DNA of 64,000 nt from Pseudofabraea citricarpa (taxonomy: Eukaryota; Ascomycota; Leotiomycetes; Helotiales; Dermateaceae). Below are positions 35,068 to 47,617 of the stretch, one piece after another. Both the position numbers and the translations under genes were made by a program. Numbering within the stretch: the stretch's first letter is position 1; the number at the start of each line of letters is the position of its first letter. The notes beneath the pieces were generated by a model. The model was not told the DNA's origin. It saw only the letters and a program-made list of their open reading frames with translations, and did not search any database. The stretch lies in NCBI GenBank assembly GCA_029641185.1, contig JAPWGK010000003.1, positions 1,984,001 to 2,048,000 of the forward strand, written 5' to 3'.

Positions 35068-36565
35068 ATGTCTCTTGAAGTTCCCCACAGAGGAAAGACC
35101 GCCAACAACTCTGGCGCCGCTACCAAGGCCGTCATTTTGGTGTGTACAGAAACCACAGCCCTCTTGCGCTCAGAGTAGCCACTAACAAGGGGTGCCTAGG
35201 TCGGTGGTCCATCTAGAGGAACGCGATTCCGCCCATTGTCTCTCGATCTCCCCAAGGTACCACCTCTGCGAAATGCCATGTTCTCTGCAGCAGCTAATTT
35301 CCACCTCAGCCTCTATTCGAAGTCGCTGGCCATCCCATCATCTGGCATTGTCTCACCGCTATCGCAAAGGTACCCCACATTCAAGAAGTATGCATGATCG
35401 GATACTACGACGAATCTGTCTTCCGCGACTTCATTAAAGACTCTTCCAAAGAGTTCCCCCAGATCAAGATTGTATACCTGCGAGAATACCAAGCTCTGGG
35501 AACGGCAGGAGGGCTCTACCACTTCCGCGATGCCATCTTGAAGGGAAGACCCGAGCGGTTCTTCGTCCTGAACGCTGATGTGTGTTGTTCATTCCCATTG
35601 AACGACATGTTGAAGCTCTTTGAGGAGAGGGATGCAGAGGCAGTCATTCTAGGAACGCGCGTCACTGAGGATGCTGCTAGCAACTTTGGATGCATTGTCT
35701 CAGATGCGCATACGCGAAGAGTGCTTCATTATGTTGAGAAGCCAGAGTCGCATATCTCGAATCTCATCAACTGCGGTGTCTACCTCTTCTCCACCGAGAC
35801 CATCTTCCCCTCCATCAAGTCTGCTATCAAGAAGCGCACTGACCGCCCACGCCTGGTCTCTTACCCCTCCTCCGAGAACCTCGAATCTTCATTCTTCCAA
35901 GATGACGATGATGATGCTACAAAGAACGAGGTGTTGCGATTGGAACAGGACATCTTGAGTGATTTAGCAGACAGCAAGCAGTTTTACGTCCACGAGACCA
36001 AGGATTTCTGGAGACAGATCAAGACTGCTGGTTCAGCTGTCCCAGCAAATGCTTTGTATCTACAAAAGGCATGGCAGACTGGTTCCAAGGAACTCGCTAA
36101 GCCATCTGCGAATATCCTTCCTCCAGTCTTCATCCACCCTACCGCCCACGTTGATCCTACTGCCAAGATTGGTCCTAACGTCTCCATCGGTCCAAGAGTG
36201 ACTATTGGTCCAGGTGTTAGAATCAAGGAAGCCATCGTTTTGGAAGATTCTGAGATCAAGCACGACTCCTGTATCCTGTACTCCATCATTGGATGGAACA
36301 GCCGAGTTGGAGCTTGGTCAAGAGTAGAGGGTACACCTACCCCGGTCAACAGCCACACGACCAGCATCGTCAAGAACGGTGTTAAGGTCCAGAGCATTAC
36401 CATTCTCGGAAAGGAGTGTGGAGTAGGCGATGAGGTGCGAGTTCAGAATTGTGTCTGCTTGCCATTCAAGGAATTGAAGAGGGTAAGTTTTACGTCTATT
36501 TATTTCAAAGATGCGACATCAGTGCTAACGAAATCCAGGATGTTGCCAACGAGGTCATCATGTAA
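35068..36565 (+). CDS. Mannose-1-phosphate guanylyltransferase, GMPPA-like
   Basis: Exons 35068-35139, 35200-35256, 35310-36482 and 36539-36565 give 442 residues. The last exon encodes only DVANEVIM, the conserved C-terminal end. The N-terminal nucleotidyltransferase domain has the signature VGGPSRGTRFRPLSLDLPKP, then LNADVCCSFPL and NCGVYLFS. From about residue 290 a left-handed beta-helix of hexapeptide repeats follows (IHPTAHVDPTAKIGPNVSIG). The LGTRVTEDAASNFG and ERFFVLNAD stretches fit the GMPPA branch, a regulatory or second subunit of GDP-mannose pyrophosphorylase in other eukaryotes, rather than the shorter catalytic Mpg1/Psa1. GDP-mannose feeds glycosylation and the cell wall; cytosolic. 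The first three exons are small and closely spaced. Confidence 0.95.
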
Positions 36566-36975
36566 TCTACCTTATGGACATATGATATCCGGGGACGGGT
36601 TGACCCAAACGAAACGGCGTTCTTTGTAGAGCAGCATTTATGTCAAGACTCATGTAGAGCTGGTATGGTGACTTGGTCAAATCAAAAGCATTTCTGGCAC
36701 ACTTTATATCACAAGATCTCTATGCTGCTATCATTTCTCGTGCGCTGCATCTCGGAAGGGTATCAATCTAAGAATCCGTGCTTGCCTCCACCGAGTTTCT
36801 TTCTCGTCCTTCTAACATCCTCTTTGAAGGACTGAATCGACAAAGTGCGTCAAGACATGAATTGCAATAGCCCTGGTAAAACCTGTTCTCATACCTCACT
36901 TCGCTTCCCTTCCGAACAATACAGAAACAGGTATAAGCTTTCACAATCATCGATAAATTCGACACCCCCCTTCCC

Positions 36976-37010
36976 AATCTAATCTAATCAGATCAGATCA
37001 GATCAGATCA
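36976..37010. repeat. ATCTA/GATCA pentanucleotide repeat
   Basis: A short tandem array of AATCT then ATCAG units, about seven copies, followed by AACCAAACC. Confidence 0.85.
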
Positions 37011-37257
37011 AACCAAACCCAGATAAAATGAATCCCTCCCTCTATATCTCAATACACAAACCTCTTTCAACTACCCGCCACGGCTGTCTACTATTTGTTT
37101 TCCTTGCGACGGCAACTTTTGCGCGACGCTCAAGATCTCTGTATGTCTGTACGGCAGCTGGGTGGGTAGCCAGGAAGAGACAAGCAAGGTGGGGCAGGGG
37201 TGTGATCCATCTCTACCACTTAGTCAATAGCATTTGGCTCATGTCACTCAGTTGATG

Positions 37258-40032
37258 CTACCTAGTTAAGATGGCTCCTTGTACAGCGAACAGATAGACG
37301 TCATATGAACAAAGAGTTGGCGACACTTCATTTTCCTTCTCCTTCTCTTCGTGTGAATCCGTTTGCGAAAATCCCGACTTCTCAGAGCTCGCCATGAGTC
37401 CCAAAGCTTTTCGATTCCCAGGCGTGTCTTTGAGGTTGCAGGCGATGACTGACCTGCGTTCTTCTTTCCCAAAGCATACGCTACCGTACCAGAGCCCACA
37501 TGTGCGCGCCATTGATGCAATCTGCTGCGTGTTTTTCTCTTCGGGATGTTTTGAAAGAGGGGGGGTGAACCCTTTTCGTCGAATCTCACCCACGCATTGA
37601 CTGATTACGTCGGTGATTGAGCTGCAATTGAGATCAGGGTAGATAGTTGCTCGCTTCATAAGCTCGACGAATTCTGGCCTCGCCATAACGGCCATGATCA
37701 GTTTCAGGCCACAATGAAGAGCGCCCGTAGGTACTCAGAGCCGATGCTGTCTGCTTCCCTTATCTCCATCGACGAGCTCATAGCTCCCCCTTCTGAACTT
37801 ACTTGTCGCTCACTACCTAGGACCACTGTAAAAGCCGCGTCGAGTGATCGCTTCGAGGTCTTCGTAGCCGTCTTCGGCAGGCACGGTACAGGGAATTGCG
37901 TCCAAGAACATCTTCTATCTTCTAACTTGACACGGGGCTGACAGAAGGTATAGATAGGCTGAAGCTGCCGCCAGGGTTGGCAAAGACCGTCGCGTTTCCA
38001 ACACGATGCTGCAGATATACGGCGTTGAAGCGCTATGGGATATCAGCTAGTCAACGAGATTACTCAAGAGCCTGTCGCGTCGCTTACCAGACATTCAATC
38101 GCTCACAGTCATGGCGCAGTAGCTTTAGCGACGCTGCAATGCCCACCACTCGACTTGGCGGAGTGCGCGATCGTGGCTCTCGAGCTCAGGAAGATGTTCT
38201 TGAGATTCAAATGAAGAGTCAACCTCATCGCGGATGCTCCTGATTGTCTCTATGGTGAGATCCCATACGCCAATGAAAACAATCGCCGACAGAGAAGCCA
38301 AACGATATGGTCGCTTGGGGGTTTAATTCGACACCCATTAAGAGAACATGCAGATATGGGTGAGTGGGTATGCAGGGCTTATCTGGATTTCTCTCCATGG
38401 TCTTAATCCTGTTCAGCGTGGCCCATGGCTGAAGGCTTTCTGGCACCTTGCAGACAGTTAACCAGTACAGTATGCACATGGTGTAGCGGCTGTCTAAGTA
38501 CCGAAATATTTTGACAAGCTAGGTTTCATTGATAAGTTGTCGAGCCTTGCTTCGCGGCCTTGATATATAGAGGAGTGTTTGAGTACTGGATTGGTAGGAT
38601 GTGCGCAATTCGTTGATCAGCTCCAGGGCGATAGTAATCGAAAGTCGAAGAAAGCCCAACATAGTAGCGACGGAGAGATGGAAGTGTATGGCCTGCGTAA
38701 AGGGATCGAAGATGGCTTTTATGGCGATGGATCAAAGCTTGCTTATACGTTCCGAGAGTCATTTCTGCTCTCGTTTCGAGGAGCCAGTATGCCGAGTCGT
38801 GAGTGGAATCTAGACATGAACCTTTCGTGGTGATAACCCTAACAAATACTCGCCATTGACATCTCGCTGATTAAGATCCACGCCAGCTTTCTTGAAGGCT
38901 TTAATCGCTTTCTTCTTGTAACGGTACTGTGCCCTCATCCTCGCCAACCTAGAATACTAAAGGCTGGAAGCAATCTGGCTGGCGATTCATGAGAACCTGA
39001 GAGTTCAGATCGGCGACTCGTGAGAGAATCCCTTTTAAGAATTTTGTGAGAGCTAGATGAGGCTTCCCAGATTTTTCGTATGTATGTAACGAGTCGTATC
39101 TCGCGTGTCGCAGTGCCGTCTGCTTGGGCTATTCCGATATCATTACGCGTATAGAGTTCTCACTCGGCGAATGTCAGGGCTAGAATCGAGCAGACTCTGT
39201 AACATCTCCAAGTTTCCCCAAATTTGGAAGTAGTACATGGCGAAATGAAGAAGGGGCTTCCTAATTTTGCGATTCACAAGGTTAGCATCTCCATCTAGCT
39301 TAATGCCCACATAGCCGTGTCATATCCGATTATTGGGGATGTCCGGAGACTGAACCTACATGCCTCCATGTCCTCTGATGTAGTATGAGGAATTTCAGCA
39401 CTTCCATGGATCCTCGCCGTCTACTACTGGCCAGCATTCTTTGCAGGTGCTCTCGTTCGATAATTTTGCATCGAGGTGTCTTATTGGCGATCCATCTAGA
39501 CTTTTCTCTGTCTCTGAATTTGGTGCATGATATAGAACTTCAGTTGCTGGTTGCCAAATCAAACCTTGATTCTGTGATGTGATCTTAGAGCTCGGATGTT
39601 CTCGCGTATCTTGAGCCACGGGGAGCCAGTCGAACGTGAAGTCTAGAGCATACAAATGGCTACTGCTATACGATTGCGTATTCGGACTTTTGTCCTGGAG
39701 GAGAACCGAGAGAGAGCTTGGTTTGCGCAATACTCCTTGGCTATGCGACTCAAAAGCCGGATCAAACGCTGGCAATAATTCTCGTTCTTTATCGTATCAG
39801 GCATTAGCCAAGTTTGCAGAAATCATTTGCAGGAATTCTGGATCCGCTGTATCGTGGTGTTGTAGAACCCATTCTCTCCGTGATTCATCGCAGCATTACG
39901 GACTAGCCAATCATGAAGCTCAGGACAATCCCGTTTCGGATGCTTTATTTTCGAAGTAAGCTGCGTTACTATCTGTAGTTGTCTAATCAAGGTCCAGCTC
40001 CAAGATATATAAAGCCTCTCCGCGATCTTCAA
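37258..40032 (-). pseudogene. Possible decayed coding region, minus strand
   Basis: Four minus-strand ORFs look more protein-like than their surroundings: 39823-40032, 39395-39775, 38225-38479 and 37258-37695. Examples are KRDCPELHDWLVRNAAMNH in the first and RPEFVELMKRATIYPDLNC in the last. No consistent set of splice sites joins them by eye, stops and frame changes separate them, and no family is recognised. They may be remnants of one or more genes, or chance ORFs. Confidence 0.25.
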
Positions 40033-41400
40033 GGTTGAACAGACCTCACGGTGAGATTTGTCTAATAGGCTTCGAGTTTTTTGAAGAAAGAGGAAGCGAA
40101 GAAAGAGTCACTGAAAAAGCTTACAGAATAGGTAATAATGACGACTGCCGATTAATGCTCCGACACATAGACAACAGCGGCAGAAGCCGAACTTTTTGTA
40201 ACTAGTTCAGCTCAGCCTTCCAGATGATGTGTGATGCAAGCATAATGCTATACGTGTTGGTCGGGAAGGTGGCTGCTGGGAGGTGAATGCTCTGCCGACC
40301 AAGGCAGACTATGGCAGACATCACACGAATCCAGCAGTGTAATCGGACACCATATTTATAGTTGACAATGCTTGGAAGTGTGTGGCGAGTCGAATTCTTG
40401 GCCTTGATATAATATTAAGAATGAAGTTCGCAGCAGGGCCGGGTTGTCGATTTCATTTGCTGCCCAAACCTGAAGCACGACTTGGGTGAGTCGTGCGGCA
40501 GGACAAAATCTCCCACCAAATCCATGTTGGAGGCTTCGAAAGGTGCTTGATTCTTCTGTATTGTCTAAGCACTTGCTTTATGACGTGAGACAGCACTATC
40601 CGTGCACGCTGTCAATGTGAAAAGACGCTTACTTTCTTGAAAAGCCATCAAGATCGCAAATCTGAGCTGTCAAGTTAGAGCTCCCATCAGGTCCCTTGTG
40701 ATTGTCGTAAGGTGGAGGCTAAAAGGAAGCATTGGTGTTCTGTCTTGCGCGAAGCGAAGTTGAAGAATACTGTCACATGATAGGATAACTATTCCCTCTT
40801 TCGCAGTATTCTACAGGCTAATATTTGTTTAAAAGGGAAAGAGAGAGAAAAGAATGAGTATTAAAATCTGTAATAGTACAATTACCAATTAATATCAACT
40901 CCGTTTATAAATTCAACTGAACGGTGATTTAGCTTGACGAGCATATCATCACGTGAAAATAAACTTAGCTCCTAGAATTGAAAAGAGCTTTTGAGGCTCT
41001 AACGACCCAGCATTAGGTGTCATTCGATATCAATTTTACAAAACAGGCTAAATACATAGCTGGGACAGCAACTCTCTCTTAGCTAGTCCTGTGATTCTGT
41101 TGCGTTTGGAATATAAATTAATATAACTCCAAGACCCGTCGATGCATACCTAGGTACTCTAGCATAACATGCGATCTGAAACCGAGGATCAATCTATTAA
41201 TCAATTCAGGTTTGAAAAGCAGAATCCAGCAGCTGAAATAACAAACAGACAATGGCATCAAGCAGGAACAACCTCCTTTATGAATCAATTGATCACAACT
41301 CCGGATCCCGGCAAATTTTTGCCGCCACTATCAACGGAGTTCCCGACATCGCATTTTAGCGGGGTATAAAATGTTCTCTGTTGAACTTCCGGATCAACGT

Positions 41401-41460
41401 TCCCTGTGACTTCCCCATTGTCCCTGTGATTTTCCCATCATCCCTGTGACTTCTCCATCG
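41401..41460. repeat. Three-copy tandem repeat, 20-bp unit
   Basis: Three head-to-tail units starting TCCCTGTGA at 41401, 41421 and 41441, each 20 bp and differing at only a few positions. It lies about 360 bp upstream of the transporter start at 41819. Confidence 0.92.
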
Positions 41461-41818
41461 GAAAAGACGATCCAAATGCTGGATGGACGAGCCTAATTGG
41501 ATAAGAGAAACCCACAAAATTTAAGGTTGGTGGGTGAACGCGAACGGTACACTTTCTTATCACGCATGAACCCCGGCAGAAGTTTTGCTTGGGAAAGGCT
41601 TTCTGGCTTGCCCGTCAATCGCCAATTGCAGCTTATCAGCGAGATAGGAGAGTACTGAGGCTGACCATTCGGCCGGTTATCAAATTGCTTTGAAGAGTGG
41701 GAGAGAGAGCATGCCAGGTGTATAAATCCGATCAGAGCTGCTGGATCTCAGAGAAATCTCTACGTGTCACCACTCAACCGATCCTCGTTTCTCTCCATCC
41801 TGGGAGGCTTTCTGCAAG

Positions 41819-43485
41819 ATGGGTGTCAAAGAATTCCGCGAATACCTGAGTCCAGGAAGCGAGCATAAGCCTGGAGAAGCAAAGCTGGTTAGAAAACTTG
41901 GTCAGTCCAAACAGGCCACGTGAATTCTTCTGCGATAAGTGACTAACAGGGCTAGATTTCTTCATTTTAACCTTCTGTTGCATGATGTACTTCACCAACT
42001 ATCTCGACCGATCCAATCTGGCAAATGCATACGTTTCAGGTGCCAGAGAAGAATTGAACTTCAAGGGCAACCAGCTCAACCAAATCAATACAGTCTTCAC
42101 AGTCGGGTATGTTATATCTTTTTCAATGTTTCATTAGCCACCAGAAGATGCAAAAAGACCAGTTTAAAGAAGTTTCTGTTGTTTTCTTTGGAAACGTCTC
42201 TAACAATCACCTGTAATTCATAGTTATGTTGTCGGTCAGATTCCCAGCAATCTTGCGTTATATCACATCAAGCCGCGTATTTATTTCCCATCAATGATGG
42301 TCATCTGGGGAGCCTTGACTATGGTTACAGCCGCTGCTCGTAAGCCTGAAGATATTATGGTGATCCGGTTCTTTCAAGGTCTTGCTGAAGCCAGTACTTT
42401 TGTCGGAACCCACTATATTCTCGGTTCCTGGTACACAGCTCGAGAGCTCGGCAAGAGAAGTGGTATCTTCACGTCATCTGGTCTCGCAGGGACGATGTTC
42501 GGTGGTTTCTTGCAAACCGCTATCCACTCTTCTCTGGACGGAGCCAAGGGCATGAGCGGCTGGAGATGGCTTTTCATCATTGATGGTCTTATTACACTAC
42601 CCGTGGCTTTATATGGATTCATGCTTTTCCCCGATACGCCATCAAAAACCACTGCATTCTATCTCACGCCAGAAGAACGCGCGTTGGCAATATCGCGAGT
42701 GCCAGAAGTTCCAGAGCGCCAGCCATGGAACCTGGGATTCCTCAAGAGAGTACTTACGAGCTGGTATTGGTATGGCTTCGTGATTCTCTGGATCATCGCC
42801 GGAGAGACCGAGTCCTTTTCGTCGAATTCCCTCTTGGCATTGTACATGAAGTCAACTAAGAGATACTCCATCCCACAACTTAACAACTATCCAACTGGTG
42901 TTCCGGCGGTGGGTATCGTTTCGACACTCTTCTGGGCTACACTTACAGATTTCATGGGCGGCAAGCGGTATCTCGTCGGGTTCTGGATTGCCATCACAGG
43001 TATCATCACTTCAGCTATGATTCTCAATCCACACGCAACGAACAGCGAAATCTTTGGAGCTTATTATTGGGCTGGTAGCGTTTACGCATGCCAAGCCACA
43101 TTTTTCGCCTGGGCTAACGACGCCATGCGATTTGAAGAGGATAGTCTTCGCGCAGTTGTCATTGCTAGCATGAACTGTGGAAGTAATGCCGTTAATGCGT
43201 GGTGGAGTTTACTGTTCTATTCTGCTGATATGGCACCTAAGTTCACAGTATGTCCCCCCATTTAGGCTTTACCTGCCCCTCTCTAAATCTCTTACCTGTT
43301 GCTAATTCGTTGAACAGAAAGGTATGTGGGCTATGATTGCCATGTGCATTCTCATGGCTATTTGGACAGCAGGGTTACTCTATATGACGCAGATGACAGA
43401 GAAAAGGCGCCTCACGCAACAGGCTGCTGTACCGGAGGAGAAAACAGAATTCGAGACTGTTCGTGTTGGTGATGAGAAGGTCTAA
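41819..43485 (+). CDS. MFS transporter, Liz1/Fen2 pantothenate-type (Dal5 superfamily)
   Basis: Exons 41819-41900, 41950-42106, 42224-43247 and 43318-43485 encode 476 residues. Motifs are clear: MMYFTNYLDRSNLANAYVSG in helix 1, FTVGYVVGQIPSNLALYHIKPR, RFFQGLAEASTFVGTHYILG, WYTARELGKRSGIF and GWRWLFIIDGLITLPVALYG. Twelve membrane segments are expected in the plasma membrane. The motif set is closest to the pantothenate/biotin-type branch of the anion:cation symporters, which carry small carboxylates with protons. The short N terminus (27 codons before the first intron) and cytosolic C terminus (EKRRLTQQAAVPEE) fit the family. Neighbours 1.2-4 kb away are an SDR and an amidohydrolase, perhaps a transport-plus-breakdown set. 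Confidence 0.93.
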
Positions 43486-44714
43486 ATTTCATGCAAGATC
43501 TACCTACCTTATTTTTATTTTGTGTTGTATAGGATATGGCTTAGATTCCCAGCCACAATTCCAAATGCAATTTGTTCATCATTATATATACCTTGAAAAT
43601 AGCCTCAGGAAAAGTAGCAACCCTCAGATAAGGCAATTCGTAGAATTGCCAGTAGCACGCCCAACCTCTCTAGCTTCACCCTCGAAGCTGTTCCTGTTTC
43701 TGAGAACTACTTTCTCAAGCCTTGAAATAGCTCAGCTCTTGTGATACTCTAAGCAGCCATATCATGACGGAATGAAAGGCATGATAAGAGCAAGGAAATA
43801 TCCAGTAACCCAACAACTCGGCTAACTGAAGCTATATGGGATAATCATTTAATTCGGGTTGTCGCTTAATATTATTTTCGTACATTTACGTGTCTAGGAT
43901 TCTTCATTACACTTGTTGCAAGAAGGCTTACGGGGGCACTTTATATTTCGTCTCTACCAGCTATTCTAAGCTAGGTATATCTTCTGGTAGTGGAATACAA
44001 AATCTTAACTCGATTATCAGTGTGGAGTTAGATTAATGGAAACACCAAGGCTAAGAATGCACTGCAAAGGCATCCAACAGGTCCGGACAACTCCTAGCAC
44101 ATTGGGCCGTTGTATCTGAATCTTGACTCCTTGACTCCCAATCTCAGTTCCGATAGAGATGTGTTTTTTGTTGTCAGCTAAGGAGCTGTTGTTATGTAAA
44201 ATAATATAATAGCTAGCATATGCTTAGCTGCTTGGTCTCTAACAGTAGTAACAAAAGTTTAACTCTCCTTGCACGATATCGCAATACGCATAAGTCAATG
44301 GGAGAACGTGGCATATATGAAAGACATAGTGGTATGGTTTACTATGGATAAGAATCGATTAAGGGATTAGCAGACGAAGTAATGCCGTTTCGATAAGAGG
44401 ATATCTTGGCTGGGAAGATATATCAAAAAGGGAAAAAAAAAGGATATTTTTGAGTAGATGCCAGTGGCGAGCGCAGACTTTTGCAGTAATATACCTTTTT
44501 CAAGTCAGATTGCATACATATTCTGAGGATTCAAGTCCCGTAGTTAGTAGTCTCAGATGGTGAACCACAAATAAGCGTTTTATTTCTATCCTTCGCGAGT
44601 TCTAAAAAGCCAATGAAGACAGGAAGCCGATTAAATGCTAGACTTTCATAGAAGGACAAGCATTTACAGACATTTAAATAAAACTAATCATTTGATACCA
44701 AACCCATCTCAATT
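43486..44714. other. Convergent AT-rich intergenic region
   Basis: 1.2 kb between the 3' ends of the transporter and the SDR. AT-rich; no ORF with a recognisable domain. A tRNA B-box-like string near 44528 was checked and rejected. Confidence 0.5.
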
Positions 44715-45686
44715 TCAAGCATTATCAATATCAGTTGAGCTCCAAATCTTCTCGGTCTCGTCTAGAGTCCTCCTGAGGTCTGCTAATTTTATCTCCCATC
44801 TAGCAGTTCCATCCTTTCCAAGCGGTAGTCTTAAGAATTCATCCATTCCTTCGGCTTGACCGTTCTTCATAACCACATCGAAGATCGCCTGACATCCCTT
44901 CTGCACGTCTCCAGTAAGGTTACTCCCCTTTTCAATCATATCTGCCATATACTGAACCATCTGAGCCACCATAGTACCCTCGTATTCTTTTGGGAGCGGC
45001 CTGGCTGGGATGTTACAAGCTTTTGCGAAAGGAGTCTGGAATGCTCCAGGCTCGACTATCAAAACTCGAATGCCAAGAGGTTTGACTTCGTGGTACAAAG
45101 CCTCGGACATCGCTGATGATCATTAGCAAAAACTCATTTCAAATACCAGCGAGGGAATTCACCTTCGAGCGCAAACTTAGATCCAGAGTACATGGTTCTC
45201 GTGGCTCGAGCTTCGATCCCTGCAGTGCTGCTGATGTTGACAATGACACCACTCCTTCGTTCTCTCATAGCCGGTAACACATGTTTGATAATTCTTAAAG
45301 GCGCGAAGAAATTTGTCTCCATCTGAGCCCTGCATTCTTCCTCTCTATACAAATCAGGATCAATAATTCTTTTAGTGAAGTTTGGGCGAAAAATACCTCA
45401 AGGTCTCAAATGCTCCTAGTAGTGCATATCCGGCATTATTTACTAGAATATCAATTCTTCCATAGACGTTAATTGCATCATCAAGGAGTGATGTTAGATT
45501 TGGACTGCAAACATCAAGTTGTAGGAATTTGCCTCCGAGTGACTCGATCTGGCTGATCAGTTCCGGTGTTTTAGACGGCGTTCGTGAAGTAGCGATAACT
45601 CGATGACCGGCTTTAAGTGCTATCAGTGCCAATGTTCCACCAAAGCCTGTGCTGCAACCTGTTATGAACCACACAGGAGATTCCAT
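44715..45686 (-). CDS. Classical short-chain dehydrogenase/reductase
   Basis: Minus-strand exons 45686-45397, 45344-45163 and 45112-44715 give 289 residues. The Rossmann NAD(P)-binding motif TGCSTGFGG lies at residues 10-18, NNAGYALLGAFE follows strand 4, and the catalytic set is Ser in VNISSTAG with YSGSKFALE (Tyr and Lys). An Arg or Ser-Arg pair after beta-2 (ATSRTPSK) suggests NADP(H). This subgroup is the common fungal TGCSTGFG oxidoreductase family, and individual substrates are mostly unknown. Cytosolic. The start at 45686 is the first ATG; an upstream TTG was rejected. Its start is 262 bp from the stop of the amidohydrolase, which lies upstream on the same strand. Confidence 0.95.
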
Positions 45687-45947
45687 TGTCAATTGGCTAG
45701 TGACAACCAAATATCAGACTAGGTTTGAGTTTTGATTCAGTGAATAGAGTAATGATAAATTATGCGGCAATATTTTGACGAACTTGCGGATCTCTTTCAT
45801 CTATGGTTCTTCGGCTTAGAAGCACATTCAATTCATCAGTGTGACTAGCAGTAGATGGTAGTGGAGATACAGGATATAGCGGATTTAAGAACGTCAAAAT
45901 CCGGTCAGATCTCAAACCTGCGACGCAAGTTCTCTAACTCTAAAATC

Positions 45948-47617
45948 TCACAACTCATCGACAATCTTACTCTCATCCACATGGAATGTACGTAGTACCC
46001 CATTTCTGGCTTCTTCCAGATCAAGCTTGTCGATCTCCTTACCAAGTGCCTCCTTTCGCTTAAGTAGCTCGGTTGCGATCTCCTTCCACTCGAGAGATTC
46101 GCTTCCCACCTCATCTGCAGCCCAGATATCTCTACCTTCGTTTAAGTTGATTGATTTTAGTTTGGAGTTCTCCTTTCTGATGATTCCATCTACGATGACC
46201 ATCTCAATATCGCTAGGATGACTATGCAGAACCACAGCAGCAACTGGGTCTTGCTGAGCAGCACAAACCATTCCAGTACTCAACCCATCAAATATGAGGA
46301 TATCAGCCAACTTTCCCACGGCCAAGCTGCCAATCTTGTCTTCCATCCCGATAGCTTTTCCTCCAGCAATGGTTCCTAGATTAAACACCTCCTCGACGGT
46401 CTTGTAGATCTTAGAAGGGAACTTGTCGGTTTCAAGGAAGGTTGCATTGTGATATGCTCGTGCTGACTGAAGTAAAAGTCGCATTTCTGTGGCAATAGAG
46501 GCACTGTTGTTTGAGTGACAATCTACTCCAAGGGCGCAATTATCCTGGATGTTGAGATCTGGTTGGAAAGCCACTGGGATTCCCAGTGCCATTTGCAATT
46601 CAGTTGACGGTGTGCATGATATATGACTTCCGGCTTCTCTGATCAAGGCTGCATCGCTAGCAGAGCAACCAGAAGCATGGGAGAACAAAATGGACGAATC
46701 TAATAAACCGTAGCTTTTCACAATTTCTTGAAGTGAATAGAGGCCTAAGCAGACGGATCAGTTGGTTACACTCGATGCATGTAAAGAAAATCCAACTTGC
46801 CATTTATAGCACTCTTTGCGGAATGACAAGTCACCAATTTGATACCCAACCCTTTCACTTTCTTGAAGAGATCAAGGACCATCTCTTTTGGTAGAAACCA
46901 TCCATCGAAAGCAAAGCCAAGTTGTACACGGCCGTTCGAGAAGGGCGCTTTTGTCGCAAGTTCCTCGAGAGTCTTCAAAACCCAGTCTTCCAATAGATTT
47001 TCTACCAAAGAGAAGGGCTTCCAAGATTTGACCCGTGGTGTAGGACTGTAGCAAAAGACCGATCGAATTCCCGAAGAAATGGTGGCTGCTAAAGCCGCCT
47101 TAGCTAATATTTCGAATCATTAGCCAAGGATACGTGAATGCTTATATTGGGCTGTCTTACAATGATCAGGAGAGTAGTTGAGATGGGCGTGATCAACAAC
47201 GGTAGTTGTACCAACATCAAGGGACTCAAGACAGCCTCCTAGCTCCCCCCAGAAGAGATCCGATGGGCTATGAAGAGATGAAGTGAAGTTTCCTACAATT
47301 TATTAATCCTACATGAGTCTGTAAATGCTGTATCTGGTCTACTTACCAGTATAATAATAGTCCAGCAGCAGCTGATTTGCATGTCGGCCTTTGAGAAGTG
47401 TCTGCCATAAGTGATGATGGGTATCGACAAACCCAGGTGAAACGATCTTATTAGTACAATCGACGACTCTCGTTCCTTCTGATGCTAGAATGTCTGACTC
47501 GATCTTTGCGATTTTGTTCCCCTCAATTAACAGGTCCGCTTTGATAGCCTCCACGTGATCGTCCGCATTGTGAATGAGGACTGTTCCACCTCGGAGAAGT
47601 ATAGTACTCTGCGCCAT
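45948..47617 (-). CDS. Amidohydrolase-superfamily enzyme (TRZ/ATZ, cytosine/guanine deaminase-like)
   Basis: Minus-strand exons 47617-47347, 47292-47161, 47103-46801 and 46744-45948 give 500 residues. The metal-binding motif is PGFVDTHHHLWQTLLKG; TTTVVDHAHLNYS, FSHASGCS and GVDCHSNNSAS fill the later positions of the amidohydrolase barrel. A C-terminal composite sandwich with IGSLAVGKLADILIFD closes the fold. Members hydrolyse C-N or C-halogen bonds in heterocycles such as s-triazines, guanine or 8-oxoguanine; the DTHHHLWQT form is typical of the group near atrazine hydrolases. Real substrate unknown. Intron 3 (46800-46745) starts GCAAGT, a consensus GC-AG donor, and no GT donor keeps the phase. 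Confidence 0.9.

Larger units (their letters stand above)
36566..41818. other. Gene-poor region of 5.2 kb
   Basis: No intact gene recognised. Short repeats lie at 36976-37010 and 41401-41460. Minus-strand ORF pieces between 37258 and 40032 may be remains of genes (see separate entry). AT content rises after about 40000. I see no transposase, reverse transcriptase or terminal repeats. Confidence 0.5.

Noticed and set aside
35984..36403. 139-codon minus-strand ORF in the GMPPA-type gene
   Set aside because: Antisense shadow of the hexapeptide-repeat region; the repeats in the real protein create its repetitive look.
44525..44540. GATTCAAGTCC, tRNA B-box-like string
   Set aside because: No T stem, anticodon arm or acceptor stem can be built around it.
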